A stretch of 64,000 nt of DNA, from NCBI GenBank assembly GCA_000729835.1, contig JFHB01000067.1:62001-126000 (forward strand), written 5' to 3'. The notes beneath the pieces are model-generated. The model was not told where the DNA came from. It did not search any database and was given only the letters and a program-made list of their open reading frames with translations. Shown here piece by piece: positions 21,801 to 34,066 of the stretch. The stretch comes from Atkinsonella hypoxylon (taxonomy: Eukaryota; Ascomycota; Sordariomycetes; Hypocreales; Clavicipitaceae). The translations under genes were made by a program, and so were the position numbers. Every line of letters begins with the position of its first letter. The stretch's first letter is position 1.

Positions 21801-24800
21801 TGTTGCGGAATGCGGAGGAACGAGTTGGTAGGCTGCAACCACGACCAACACCTCGGCCTGGTCTAGGTGGGGACGGGAATGAGCGCCAGCAAGAGCTTGA
21901 AGCCGAAATCCATGACCTCAACAATGATATATCCGATCTGAAGCGTGATCTTGACTTGGCCAATACGCAACTGGAGAATGCTAAGGTGCAAGCTGAACAG
22001 TACAAGGAGATCAGTCAGGGCAATGAGGAGGCACTGGAGGATCTGCGTGCATCTCAAGAACAGTATAGGCTCGAGATGGAATCCCTCATTGAGGAAAAGG
22101 ACAACAAGATTAAGGAATTGAACCAGCGCATCGAGGACATGTCTGAGGAGCTGTCGCGTACCAATACTGAATTATCTCAATTGCGCGACTCTCAAGGCGA
22201 GACTGCTCGCAAGTACGAAGACGAAAAGTCGATCTTGGAGGATGAGCTGAAACGTTTGAAAGAGGACGGTGCTAGACACGTTGAAGCCGCTCGTTACCAC
22301 CAACAGGATCTGCGGGCCCAGGCTGAAATTGCTTCCAAGGCCCAGCAAGACTATGAGAAGGAACTCGTCAAGCATGCCGAAGCCGCCAAGCTTGTCCAAC
22401 AGCTTCGCACCGAATACAATGCGCTCAAAAGTGAGTCAGCTTCACTAAGAGCTGAAGCCGAGTCGGCCAAGGTCACTCTCGCCCAAAGCGAAAGATCGTG
22501 GGAGGATCGTCGTCAGCAGTTGGAACAGGAAATTGCCGAGCTTACAGCTCGCCGAGAGGATGTCAATGTCCAGAACAAACTTCTTCATCAACAGCTCGAG
22601 GGCTTGACTGCTCAGGTCGCAGCCCTTCAGCAGAGCCGATCTGCTGAAAATGAAGGTGCCGATGAAGCCATGTCGCCTGTCAACATAGGCGACGCATTGG
22701 ATGGCTTGCGCGAACTGAACAGTTATCTGCGACGCGAAAAGGAAATCCTTGAAGTACAGTATGACTTGAAGTCCCAGGAGTCGAAACGTCTGCAGCAGCA
22801 GCTTGAGTACATACAATCACAGCTGGATGAGACGCGCCTTAAACTGGATCAAGAGCGAACGCAATCAGCACAGGGCAGTCGCATGTCAATGACGCATCAA
22901 GACTTGATGAAGAAACTTAACGAGCTCAATCTATATCGTGAAAGCAGCGCTGCTCTTCGCAATGAGAACTCACAGCTAAAGGATCAAGTTTCTGAGAAAA
23001 ACAAGAGAATCGAGGAGATGGAGGCCAAGGTGCAGCCACTGCAAGCCGAGCTCGACCACCTCGGTACCCAAAAGACTTACCTAGAAGAAGAGATCAAGCA
23101 GATTCAGGAGGACCGGGATCGCTGGCAGAAGAGGACGGAGGGCATTTTGACCAAGTATGGTCGTGTTGATCCAGTGGAGATGGAACAGCTCAAGAAGAAC
23201 ATCACGGAGCTTGAACAGGAACGTAATGCCCTTCGAGAGGGACAGAAGCCTTTGCAAGACCAAGTCACAGAGCTAAAATCAACCCTGGAAAGCGAACGAC
23301 AGGCTTGGCAAGCAACTCGTGCAAAGATTGTGGAGCAGGCGAAAGAGCGCTCTAGGAAACTTACTGGTGAAAAGAACGAGGCGGTTCAAAGAGCAAACCA
23401 ACTTCAGGAGCAATTTGACAAGGCCAACGCAGACCTCCAGAGCGCCCAAAAGCTGGCTGAGGACGCCGGACTGGAGAAGACGGAGCTGGAGCAGCAAATT
23501 CAGTCTTTCAAGCAGCAGGTGGATGAGCTTCGCCAACAAGCTCAGGCACAGCAAGCCGACCAGCAGTCTATTGCCGCGCCATCAGAAGCACAACCAGCTG
23601 AGGCAATTGCATCGAACGAAGTAGTCAAGCAGCTGGAACAACAGCTTGCTACTATTCGCACGGAACTTGAAGCCGTCAATGCTCAGAAGTATGACGCGGA
23701 ACGACAGCTTGGGCAGCTCCATACCGAGTTACAGACTACAATCTCTGAGCGAGACGCTACCGTCCAGAAGCTTCAGGCCAGTGAAGCTACACAGAGCGGC
23801 AACGCGACAAATGAAACTGCTGAACCTGCGGCTGCTGAATCTGGTACACCAAACGGTCTGGCTGACGGTGTAGTGAAAGCTCTGGAGGAGAAGGTTGCAG
23901 CAGCAGAGGCCAAGGCCGCAGAGTTCGAACAGAAAGCCAATGAAGTTGAAGCCAAGATACAACAAACCATAAAGGAGCGATCAGATAGGATGCGGGATGC
24001 TCTTAACAACAAGCTGAAGGACAGCAGAGTCAAGATGGAAGAAGAGTTCAAGAAGAAAGAGGACGACCTCAAGCTTCGTCTGGAGAAAGAGAAGCTGATC
24101 TGGCAAGCACAGTATGCTGTGGAGGGGAACACGTCAGATGCTCAACCACCATCGACGCCAGCCAAGGCAGAAGACAAGGCGACACTACCAACCCCGGCGA
24201 CACCTGCCACTCCTGGTGTTACTAGAGGAGATGCTCCTGACCTTTCCAAGCTGGATGACGCTAGCATACGGCAATTCTTGTCTACAAATGCTACTGTTAA
24301 AAGCATCATTGCCGCTAATATCAAGAAGAAGCTCGAAACAGAGAATGCTAGAGTCAAGGCTGAGTTCGAGTCGAAGATTACCTCTGCAAGGGAGCAGGCT
24401 CAGTTGATGGAGTCGAAGAAGTCTACGTTGCGAATTAATATGGCGGAGAATAAGCTAAAGGTGGCTGCGGCAAAACTGAGCGTCGTGGAAACGGCTGCGA
24501 CTGAAACACCACAAAAGCCTGTGGCTGAAGTCTGGGAAATCGCAAAGACAGCACAACCCCCACCACCAGCAGTAGCAGCACCTGGAACACCAGCTAAGGG
24601 AGCCCCAGCCGTCAAGCAAACGGTGGCAACGCCGGGTGGTGTCCAAGGAACTCCTGCTATTGCCACGCCAGCAGCGCAACAAAACGCAGGGACGCCAGCA
24701 GCATCGAAACCTGCGGCAACTTCCGCTCCTGGGCTGAAGACAAACGCAAACCCTTTTGCTTTACCAACAGACGCTGCCAAAACAGACGCTCCTAACCCTT

Positions 24801-25210
24801 TCGCAATCAAGGCAGAGCAGGAGCAGTCGGGCCAGCAACCGCAACCCGCCCAACCTGCTCAGTCTGCTCAGGCAATCCCGTCTGTAAAGCCAGTCCCGCA
24901 AATTCAACCGCCCGCACAAGCCCAACTGGCTCAGCACGGCCAGCAATCCCAGCCCGCCCGTGGCTCTGGTATTCCCATGCCCAGAGGGGGCGGTCGTGGA
25001 CGTGGTGCGTATATTCCGCCGGGCCAGCGTGCAGCAAGTGGCAACCAGGAAGGAGGTGCAGGCCCTCAAGCGGGACGTGGCCGAGGTGGCCATCGTGGTG
25101 GACGTGGTGGTATGAACCCCGGCGCTGCTGATTTCCTGCCAGGAAGCAAACGCCCGCGAGGTGATTCCGAAGTTGGAGGAGGTGCTAAACGCGCACGTGG
25201 AGCGCACTGA
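18885..25210 (+). CDS. MLP1: Mlp1/TPR nuclear-basket protein
   Basis: Two exons, 18885-19176 and 19314-25210, joined by a 137-bp intron (donor GTAAGC, acceptor GTGCAG) that keeps frame (GAG at the junction). The product has 2062 residues, in the range of fungal Mlp1/TPR. The start ATG at 18885 lies in GACCATGG. The protein is almost one continuous coiled coil from about residue 35 to 1640, rich in Glu, Gln, Lys and Leu heptads. The conserved TPR/MLP1-2 block is around residue 1290-1310 (LNELNLYRESSAALRNENSQ). The tail from about 1700 is Pro/Ala/Gln-rich, contains NPFALP/NPFAIK repeats, and ends with an RGG box and basic KRPRG/KRARG clusters likely to serve nuclear import. The family forms filaments of the nuclear pore basket and acts in mRNA export surveillance and chromatin anchoring. 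Confidence 0.93.
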
Positions 25211-26174
25211 GGAAGCTAGACATGAAGGTACATGATATGAAAAGTCAGGATCTGGGATATTGGACGAAATAGGTTGGAAGCCGTAGGATGAGGCTTGGAT
25301 CCTTGCTGCTTTTTTGCTCTGTATAATACTTTGAGTCCAAGGAATTTTGTGCTGTCACAGGGAGTGATGGCGATGTCCGCGTCACCTTTACATTGTACCA
25401 TTCTTCGTTATAAAGACAAAATTTCGATGCGGGTAGGCCTTTGCAGGATTTAAGGAACAACGTGATTTAGATTAAGAACTTGCGCGCATCTACTGAATAT
25501 TCGGAGCGAAAGACCGAATCATGATTGGTAACTGGAACACCAAGTTTAATATTGTCACGATGCCTCAAATAAAGTAGAACTAGCCAGTAAATTTTACAAG
25601 AACTGCAGGAACATCAGAAGAAGTCAAGCAATATCCAAACTATAGAGCATGAAAATATATCTTCTAATTATTCTTCATTCTTTTTCTGTACTAAAAGACA
25701 TTTGCTTCAAGTACCCAGTCAGCCAAGCTTCATCTTTGATCTGGCAACTTGTTAATTAAGCTTATAATTGTTGGTACAAAGCTGATACTTTAAAGTAAGT
25801 GTCTTTACTTTTAGTACGGAGTAAAGTAATATGTTTACATTATGGATATTATGAAGCATGTGTACACATACGCTACGGAGTACAATCGACGATCTGCGGC
25901 GGAGGGAGGGCATGGTGGGGCGTTTGTGGCTGTCGGCCATCGGTCCCCATTTGCGCCGACGCCGGGAGCAGCTAAAAATTCCAGCGCTTGACTCCAAAAG
26001 TTTTATGTGGGCTTGTTGCAGCCATCAAGACATCCCGCTCGTGCTGATGCCATTTTTTTGCTCATGTCCCCTAGACTATGTTCAAGTGCCGTATGCTTCT
26101 CACCCTCTCTCTTAGTGCGCGAGTTCGATTGAGTGGCCGCAGGACCAGATCCACCTGCGACGAAGCAGCTCCCA
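25211..26174. other. intergenic region with two TACGGAGTA motifs
   Basis: About 960 bp, AT-richer than the flanking genes, without a supportable gene. Two copies of TACGGAGTA at 25815 and 25874 lie 59 bp apart. Confidence 0.5.
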
Positions 26175-28711
26175 ATGGTACCCCCCTCCAATAAGCGCAA
26201 GCTTTCTTCCACCTCAACTCCGAAGGCGAAGCGATCCAAGAAGGCGGACAAGACAGAACCACGAACGAAGGCGAACGACGAGACGAGCGCAAGAAGCCAG
26301 AAAAAAGCAAAAGCTCAGGCCAAACCTGCTGCAAGAGCCATCTTTGATGCCTCATCGCTCGGGTGGGAAACTGTAGGCGAGGAGTTCGGTGGGCTACAAG
26401 TCCTATCAGGCGTGGATGTTGTCAAAGATGGCGAAAAGGTCCGGTTTATCGTGAAGGACGATACGACGAGACCCAAACGTGTGGCTGCTGAAAGTAAGGA
26501 TGAAGATGAGTCTTTTGAAGGGTTTAGTGACGGCGGTGTGGAGAGCCAAGATGTCAATTCCGGCAAAGCTGGCCGCGGTCAAGCTGGCGTGGCGGGCAAG
26601 AAGTCTCAGAAGAAGAGCGCGAACGATGCTACAGCGAGTCGGGAATCGGCCAAGAAGAAGATCAGCAATGCTGGCGAGAAGGGCGGCAAGGGCGAAACCG
26701 CCGCGGCTGAGCATGTTCGGGGCGGCAACAGCACCAGTGCAGGCGAGAAACCCAGCCAGCAGAAGATTGCGGACAAGAAGCTACCGCAGTCCTCTTCACA
26801 CGGGAGAGGAAACGAGTTCCTGGCGCTTTCGCAGCTGGAGGATGACAAGGCCGAGGATAACGAGACCGACATGGCCGAGTGGGTGGCCTTGAACCTGTCG
26901 CCGAGTTTGGTATCAGCCATCGCGAAGCTGGGCTTTGCGAAACCTACGGCTATTCAGGCGGCGGCTATTCCTGAAATATTTGCGGGGGCTGACGTGATTG
27001 GTAAGGCGCAGACGGGATCCGGAAAGACGCTTGCATTTGGCATTCCCGTCGTTGAAAGATGGCTTGATATGTACGAAGGCCGATTAGAGGATGACGGAGA
27101 CGAGGACGAGGGGGCAAAAACAAAGAAGAATAAGAAAGCCAAGGCCCCCTTGGCGGTTATATTGAGCCCGACGCGAGAGCTGGCCAAGCAGATTGGCGAG
27201 CATATCAGAGCCATGTGCGATGGTCTGCCGACGTCGCCGTATGTCTGCGTCGTCACAGGTGGTTTGAGCATTCACAAGCAGCAGCGTCAATTGGCAAAGG
27301 CCGACATTGTCATCGGCACGCCCGGCCGACTATGGGAAGTCCTTGACGGTGATGCCAGCCTCCAAGAACAGTTTACAAAGATCCAGTTCCTCGTCATTGA
27401 CGAAGCGGACAGATTGTTCAAGGTCGGCCAGTTCAAGGAGGCGGAGAACATCATCGGTGCCTTGGACAGACAGAAGCCCGAGGACGGATACTCTGCTGAT
27501 TCGGATTCTGACGCCGGTAATGCGTCGACAGAGCGCCAGACGCTTGTGTTCTCGGCTACTTTTGACCAGGATCTGCAGACCAAGTTGGCTGGCAAGGGCA
27601 AAGCCTCCCAAACAGGCAGCGACGAGAATAAGATGGCATATCTTATGAAATGCCTCAAGTTCAGGGGCGAACCCAAGTTTATCGATGTCAATCCCGTCAG
27701 CCGGATGGCTGGTAATCTCCGCGAAGGCCTCATTGAATGCGGAGCAATGGAAAAGGTACCAACGTCACTGACTTTAGTTCTCAACGCCCCTTGAACACTG
27801 CACCAATTGCGTTCTCACTAACACTGCTCTCGACCTAGGATCTCTATCTCTACACCATCCTGCTGCTCAATCCCGGCTGCCGCACCCTCGTGTTCACCAA
27901 CTCCATCTCTGCGGTCCGCCGCATCGCGCCCGTCCTGCAGAACCTGCAACAAAACGCACTGCCTCTCCACTCCCAGATGGCCCAAAAGGCCCGCCTGCGC
28001 TCGCTAGAGAGGTTCGCCGCCACACAGAGCTCCATCCTCGTGGCCACCGACGTGGCGGCCCGTGGTCTAGACATCAAAGACGTTGACCAGGTGGTCCATT
28101 ATCACGTCCCCCGCACAGCAGACACCTACATCCACCGGTCAGGCCGAACAGCCCGCGCGGACCGCAGCGGCGCAAGCATCATCCTCTGCTCTCCGGACGA
28201 GGTCCTTCCCACACGGAGACTTGCTGCCAAAGTCCACGCCGAACGCACAGCAGCCGGGAAGAAACAGCACATAATCGAGAGCTTGCCCATCGACAGGAAA
28301 ATTGCGTTCCGGCTGCGCCCTCGTCTCGATCTCGCCAAGAGGATTGCCGACGCGGCGTTGGCGAAGGAGAAGGCCCATGGCAATGACGCTTGGCTGCGCC
28401 ATGCCGCGGAGGAACTGGGCGTCGAGTACGATGCTGAGGAATTCGAGGCTGTCGAGGCGAGTGGCTGGGGGGGAGGCAGTCGGGGTGGCGGACGACTTCG
28501 CAAGGAGAAGGAGGCCAGGGCCTTGACCAAGGCTGAGATGGGTGTTTTGAAGGCCCAGCTTCGGCATGAGCTGAGCAAGAGGGTGAATCTGGGCGTGAGC
28601 GAGCGGTATATCACTGGGGGGAGAGTGAACGTGGCGCAGTTGCTAAGGGAGAGGGAAAACTCTGTGGGCGGCATCTTTTTGGGCGGCGACAACCTCGGGC
28701 TGGGGTTGTAG
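26175..28711 (+). CDS. MAK5: ATP-dependent DEAD-box RNA helicase Mak5
   Basis: Two exons, 26175-27755 and 27839-28711, with an 83-bp intron (donor GTACCAACG, acceptor CCTAG); splicing joins ..GAMEK to DLYLYTILL. The product has 816-817 residues, as in other fungi. Start: the ATG at 26175; the frame is open further upstream but only from a GTG. Order: a Lys/Ser-rich nucleolar-type N-terminus (1-230), Q-motif region (about 232-265), motif I AQTGSGKT (about 277), a charged insertion (about 305-325), motif Ia PTRELAKQ, DEAD box VIDEADRL (about 408), SAT motif FSATF (about 459), then domain 2 with TLVFTNSI and motif VI HRSGRTAR (about 625). The C-terminal extension is basic. Mak5 (human DDX24) is a nucleolar helicase needed for 60S subunit assembly. 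Confidence 0.95.
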
Positions 28712-28978
28712 TGGTGGTGGTAAAAGTAGTACTATGAGCATTGATAGAGTAGGGCACGATGTCGCTGTTTACAGACTTGATTCTGTCTTGCAATGACAAT
28801 GTGCATTCCAAGTACCGCCCGACAGTCGATGTCAGCTTCACAATCGTTTATAAACATGGCTTACCACGAGGTATCTTTCGGACCCAAAGCATATTAGCGT
28901 AGACCAACATTCTACTGACAACACTTGACACGGTTAATCAATGGAACCATCTTTCGCAGCAAATAAAGATTGCTGAGA

Positions 28979-29490
28979 ATGCCTTTTAAGAGTATATACT
29001 ACAAAAATGGCCCTGGCGGTTCGTACACTTTGAAATGGGGCAACGGAGGCAACGTCGTGGCAGGCAAGGGATGGAACCCCGGAAGCGCGAAGTATGCTCT
29101 CGATATCAGAATAGCATCACGTCATTCCTGCAGAGTACATTCACTTCGTTTCTTACATGGTATTCCGCCCGATAGAACCATCACTTACTCCGGCAGCTGG
29201 ACCCCCGACGGGAATAGCTATCTCGCCGTCTGCGGCTGGTCCAAGAACCCCCTGGTAGAGTACTACATCGTCCAGAACTTCGGCTCCTATAACCCTTCCA
29301 CTGGTGCCCGAAAGAAGGGCGAGGTCTCCTCCGACGGCTCCGTGTACGATATTTACGTCGCCACGCGCCGTAATGCTCTGTCCATCATTGGCACGGCCAG
29401 GTTGGCCTGCAGCTTGGCTCCTTTGACTATCTCATCGTTGCGACGGAGGTATACCATAGCTCCGGCGCGTCGTCCATCACTGTTAACTAG
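28979..29490 (+). pseudogene. broken GH11 endo-1,4-beta-xylanase
   Basis: Clear remains of a secreted family-11 xylanase. Recognisable blocks are NGPGGSYTLKW, AGKGWNPGSAK, ITYSGSWTPDGNSYLAV, NPLVEYYIVQNFG (the nucleophile Glu is present) and GEVSSDGSVYDIY. A family-position intron at 29092-29175 (84 bp, GTATGC...ATAG) still splices in frame. The gene is broken twice. The 5' exon with signal peptide and first beta strands is absent. After SIIGT (about 29395) some 25-30 codons are missing and the frame changes; the last strands, with LQLGSFDYLIVATEV (acid/base Glu present) and the natural-looking stop TAG at 29488, are read in another frame. The uninterrupted first frame runs to 29512 with nonsense sequence. 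Loss of one plant-wall enzyme gene is the simple reading. Confidence 0.88.
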
Positions 29491-30476
29491 AGAGCCGAGC
29501 TTCGGCGCCTAAGCTCATGGATAGCCGCTTCTTGGACGCTATTTTGTTCTTCAGTTATGGCTACTTTTATTGTTAAAACATCATCTTTTGGCTTGCGTCT
29601 GGAGTGCTGACTTTCGGCGGATGGTGAGATCAGAAGGGGAGTGATATAGTGAACGGATGGGAATGATCTGTAGCTAGGAGCTAGTGCTCACATGTTGTCA
29701 TTCTTAACCTCTACGTAAGAGCTAGTATCTAGATTCATGAATGAGAGGAATGGAATCGAGTTGATGCAACGGCTTGATTTGCTGCAGTACACAACCATGC
29801 ATTGCTCTGATTCGTGGCCAAGTCTAAACACCAGGGCAACTGGCAAGGCCAATTGCCTCTACCGCACATGGAGGTTTGATCGTCAGCGACGGCATCATGA
29901 TGCATACTCGAGGTGCTTTGACTAGGCAGTGATAAAGAGCTACGGAGAGCATATTTCGACTGAAAGGTGGAATTGCACCCTAGTTGAGTGACTTGGCTGG
30001 TCGAATGCTTGAGTGGTCATTAATAGTTCCTGGAGTCATTTCCAGGGTCAGTCGCATTGAATCTGCGTGTCGTAATTTTTCAATCGAGGGTGATCGAGTG
30101 ATCGAAATTTCCGAGTGGAGGTGGATTGAAGCGAGTCGGTGCGGAGCGAAGCAAAGCAGAGGAAGCTGTCAAGTCAGGACTCACGAACTTGGAGGCAAGA
30201 GCAGCCTACGGTGCAGCTTACAGTGCGGCTTACAGTGCAGCTTATTCACGCACCGTCAGCTTCGTTTCAGCCTCCACCGTGAATTGCCAGCTTTGCTTTC
30301 GCTCTCCATGCGCCTCCTTGATCGTCTGAATCAATTGTACCTTGTGGTTCAGATGTTTTTCTGGCCCTTCTCCAGAATCCTGTGCAATCAGCAGCATCTT
30401 TGTAGCTTTCTATGTCACCGACAAGGCTGGAGGTCTCTGCTCCTGTCGCTTCAGGAGCTGACTTGATCCTCCAGAC
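29491..30476. other. intergenic region with a 12-bp tandem repeat
   Basis: No supportable gene. At about 30207-30245 a 12-bp unit (GCTTACAGTGCG and close variants) is repeated about three times. Confidence 0.5.
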
Positions 30477-32946
30477 ATGTCGACCTTTAATGGGCTTGTA
30501 TCTGAATTCCCAGATATCAGAAGTAATGCCGAGACTCTGAACTTTGAAAAACATTAAAGCCGTGCGGCTAACTGTTCCAAGTCGACTTTTTCAGGCAACA
30601 TCGAGGCCGTATGCCACCGTTAGCATGCTTCTTGAGCCATGTCCATAGCGACCATCTCGCTGGATTAGATACTTTACGATCTCCATTGTCAGTTTTTGCC
30701 GATCAAACTCTTGATTTTTCTTTTCTCTCCCTTCTTCACTTCTTGCAAATTCTGACATTTGTAGCGTCTACTGTTCCTCTGCCACGAGGGAGATTCTGCT
30801 ACGTCTGGAAAAGTACGCATGCAGAATCAACTATGTTCAAGGCATCCTAGAAGCTAGACAGCAATCTTACAAACATCTTCGAAAGATCTTGGTACGTCAA
30901 GCTCTCTTCATTGCCAGATTCAACTACTTCATTTCCTGAAGCTTTCGAAATAGAAAGCTCTGCCTTTGGAAGCGCCCACGGTAATGGAGTTGCGGCCAGA
31001 TTACAAGATCCAAGTCACACTTTTCGACGCCAACCACTGCCCTGGCTCTACAATGTTTCGTAAGTCATGCCTTCTGCAGCTGTTCTCGATGATATTGCCT
31101 CATCTGTGGATGCAGTTATCGAAGGACAAGGCAAAGCTATTCTCTATACTGGCGATGTTCGAGCAGAACCGTGGTTCGTCAATTCAATTGCCCGCAATCC
31201 CGTCCTTATAGAGTACACTCATGGTCTGAAAACGCTCGACAAGCTGTACCTTGATACATCTTTCATTGGGGACGTCCCTTTTCAGACCAAGTCAGAAGGT
31301 ATTGCAGACCTTCTCAAGAAGGTGAGGATGTATCCTCCTAGCACAATATTCCACTTCCAGGCCTGGACGTTTGGCTACGAGGAGGTCTGGATTGCATTAT
31401 CCAAAGCGTTGAATTCCCAGGTGAGATTCTTGCGTTCGCTTTCCTATACTGTGGCATTCAGACTGACTTGGTCAAGGTTCACGTAGACGATTACAAATTA
31501 AGAATCTTTCAGTCTCTCAAGTGCAGACACTCTGATGTAGCTTTCTCCACCGATTATCATCTCACAAATGGTGCTGCAGCGCTGAGTGGACACACAAACG
31601 GGAACAATCAACATCCAGGTTGTCTTACTTCACACCAAAATGTCCGCATCCACAGTTGTGAGAAAGGAAATATGTGCTCTGTAGCCAAGAGGCCCGAAGT
31701 GGTCTCCATAAGACCTGTAGTGTGTCGTCTTCCTGACGGCGAGACTATGGTTGAGGCTGGCGTCGGCGGCGGAGGAAGAGATTTCTCTCGAGAAGCCGAG
31801 CTGGACTTGATTGCAAACAGCGATCTCAGAGAACTACTTGAATCGTATGGTCCATTTCTCTAAAGTCCCCTTTTTTTTTTTCAAACTAACATATGTTAGC
31901 ATACCAAATTTTAATTCTATGGATAGCCGCATCAAGGAAGAACTCACAGCTGCGTTGAAATTCAAGGCAGCTAGCGGTCGCGGTCTTTCTCTGGAAATGA
32001 CTATCGACGATTTTGAGGATGATCTTTCTACTTCATTGAATAATGCTTTCCATTTCCTTTGCGACAAGCTTCGCCAAGGGCCTTCACATCCATCAAGTGA
32101 CGCCGAGAGGAAAAGAGACAATGGACTGCCCAAGATAATCTTATTTCCATATGCAAGGCATTCTCCCTACCGGGAGCTCTGTCATTTAGCAAGCCTATTT
32201 AAACCCAGAGATATTTGGCCATGCACAGTAGACCAGCGATGGCAAGACGCAGGTATGAAAGAAACCAAATGCTATCTTGGAGTGGAATCCTCAGTTAATA
32301 TCGTTCGTTGCCTTCAGGGGCAAGTATTCGATCACTGTTTGGCGAAATTTGTTCTAGTGAGATCTTCAAGCACGATCAGGAAATGGCTCCAAATCCTAAA
32401 CAAGATAAGTCAGGGCCTGCAGACTCTGATTCCCAGCATAGTCCCAGTGATGGTCCAAGTTTTGGCCAACCGTCAGTGAACAACCCCATCACTCCAACTG
32501 GTACAACAGAACCAAACCGCTTCGAAGACAATACCTCGACGAGAGCATCATCAGATTTTGCCAGCGCTTTACGCTCATTTACCCCTATCATCATACCTGC
32601 ACCTGCGCCAGGCACGCGTACACACGATCTCCATTCTCCCTTTGTAAACCAGGATCGTTTGAATCGCCGACCGCCAACAACTGGCAGTGACTTTTTCGCA
32701 CGTCCATCGAAGAAACGGCCATGCCCCGATACAATTAATGATAGCGCTTCCTTCGAGGACGAATGCGAGCACGACTCTCAGAAAACAGATACGTCAACTG
32801 GGTCATTTTCGTCACCGAGTCGCACCTTGACACGGTACGAAGCATACCAAACTATGCTTACTAACAGCGAAGGGAATGAAGCATGGGTTCCTATAAGCCT
32901 TCTGTCAACTGACGGAAATCATGGAGTTGCAGACACAGAACTTTGA
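30477..32946 (+). CDS. Artemis/SNM1-type DNA repair nuclease (metallo-beta-lactamase + DRMBL)
   Basis: Eight exons reconstructed from splice sites: 30477-30522, 30582-30687, 30765-30891, 30954-31059, 31116-31420, 31477-31844, 31900-32252, 32318-32946. All phases agree and give 679 residues, starting MSTFNGLVSEFPDIR as in fungal Artemis-like proteins. The beta-CASP metallo-beta-lactamase core shows HVHSDH (35-40), FDANHCPG (His121) and YTGDVR (Asp142), the metal ligands. The DRMBL part follows, with FHFQAWTFGYEEVW, HSCEKGN and FPYARHSPYREL (about 433). The last 190 residues are Ser/Pro/Thr-rich without a domain, as in Artemis tails. Family members are 5' exonucleases or structure-specific endonucleases in crosslink repair and end joining. 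Introns are 55-77 bp. Whether it is the Artemis, Apollo or Pso2 functional counterpart needs phylogeny. Confidence 0.9.
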
Positions 32947-34066
32947 AGCAGACTCAACGACAACTGCATTATGTTCAGCCTTACCGGATGCGGCATGCAT
33001 GAAGTGTCTGGAATCTGTGCATAAGCAGAGAATGAGAAGGAAAAGTCTGCGCAGCTGATGCTTCTTGTCACTTGGCACCATTATGCAATCGTCGTACCCC
33101 GTGCAGCAACTCGAGAATCCCGAACCGATGAACATGGCGCAAGAGTCAAGGTAGCGAGTAGATGACTGACTTGAGTTACACGACTTTATTACAAAGTGTC
33201 GTACTTGATAGTTCATCAAATGTAATAGTGGTGCACCGCTAGACTCACAGTACATGACCCGCAACTTCAAACTCGCAAGATCAAATTTTGAGTGCTCTGA
33301 GTAAGCTCAAGCATCTGTCATATTCGCACTACAGGTCACGAGTTGAAAATTCTCATCTGTTTGCTAGTTGCCTCGCGCGGATGAGTGCTAGCCAACTAAA
33401 TGACACTGACTCGATGAGACACGACACGGCCGCCCAGCGATACTCAACGTAAAGCAGCTTATTATTTATACGGTCGCCATGTTTGTCAAAGCCTAGTCTG
33501 CTGAGCGTCGAGAAGTGTCATAATAACTCGAGGCATTTTTCAACCTGTGGTCCTAAAGCTCATGTTTTGTTTACTCGGCATAGCTTATCGATTTCAACGC
33601 CAATTACCGACGGAATCCGTAAAATATCTCTTTCAATTTCAAGTCTTGCTGGGCTAATCTTGAGAACGATAGGCTCAAACGATTGAATATGTTAGGCCCA
33701 GGGCAGCAAGTGGCATTCATTATACGATGGCGCTACTTTGCTTGGGTATTTGGCCACGGGATCCTGGTCGATGGCGGCTACATCCGCGGTTGCTCAACGC
33801 TCCAGCGACACGGTATTGCGGCTCGGGAAACCCAGCTCGATATTCGCTGTTGTGAGTGGAAGCAAATGGCTCTAGCCCTTCCTGATCTGGACCAGCTTTT
33901 TTCTCGCCACCTAATTTCACCTCGTCCTTATTTTCCCTTGAGACATCTGCAACTCATCCACAGTCAAATTCGCATTCACAATCACAAATAAATTAATTAG
34001 TCGTCGCTGAGATATGTACTGAAGCAAAAGAAATCGTGGCTGTAGCGAAAGCGATATCAAATGGTA
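32947..34066. other. intergenic region, no gene seen
   Basis: About 1.1 kb between convergent genes, with no domain-bearing frame on either strand. Confidence 0.5.

Noticed and set aside
29396..29512. C-terminal end of the first frame of the xylanase remnant as real protein
   Set aside because: It is unlike GH11, while the next frame matches the family end; it is frame-shifted sequence.
29984..30466. 160-residue frame upstream of the Artemis-like gene
   Set aside because: No domain, composition shaped by a 12-bp repeat, and it ends in the promoter of a well-supported gene.
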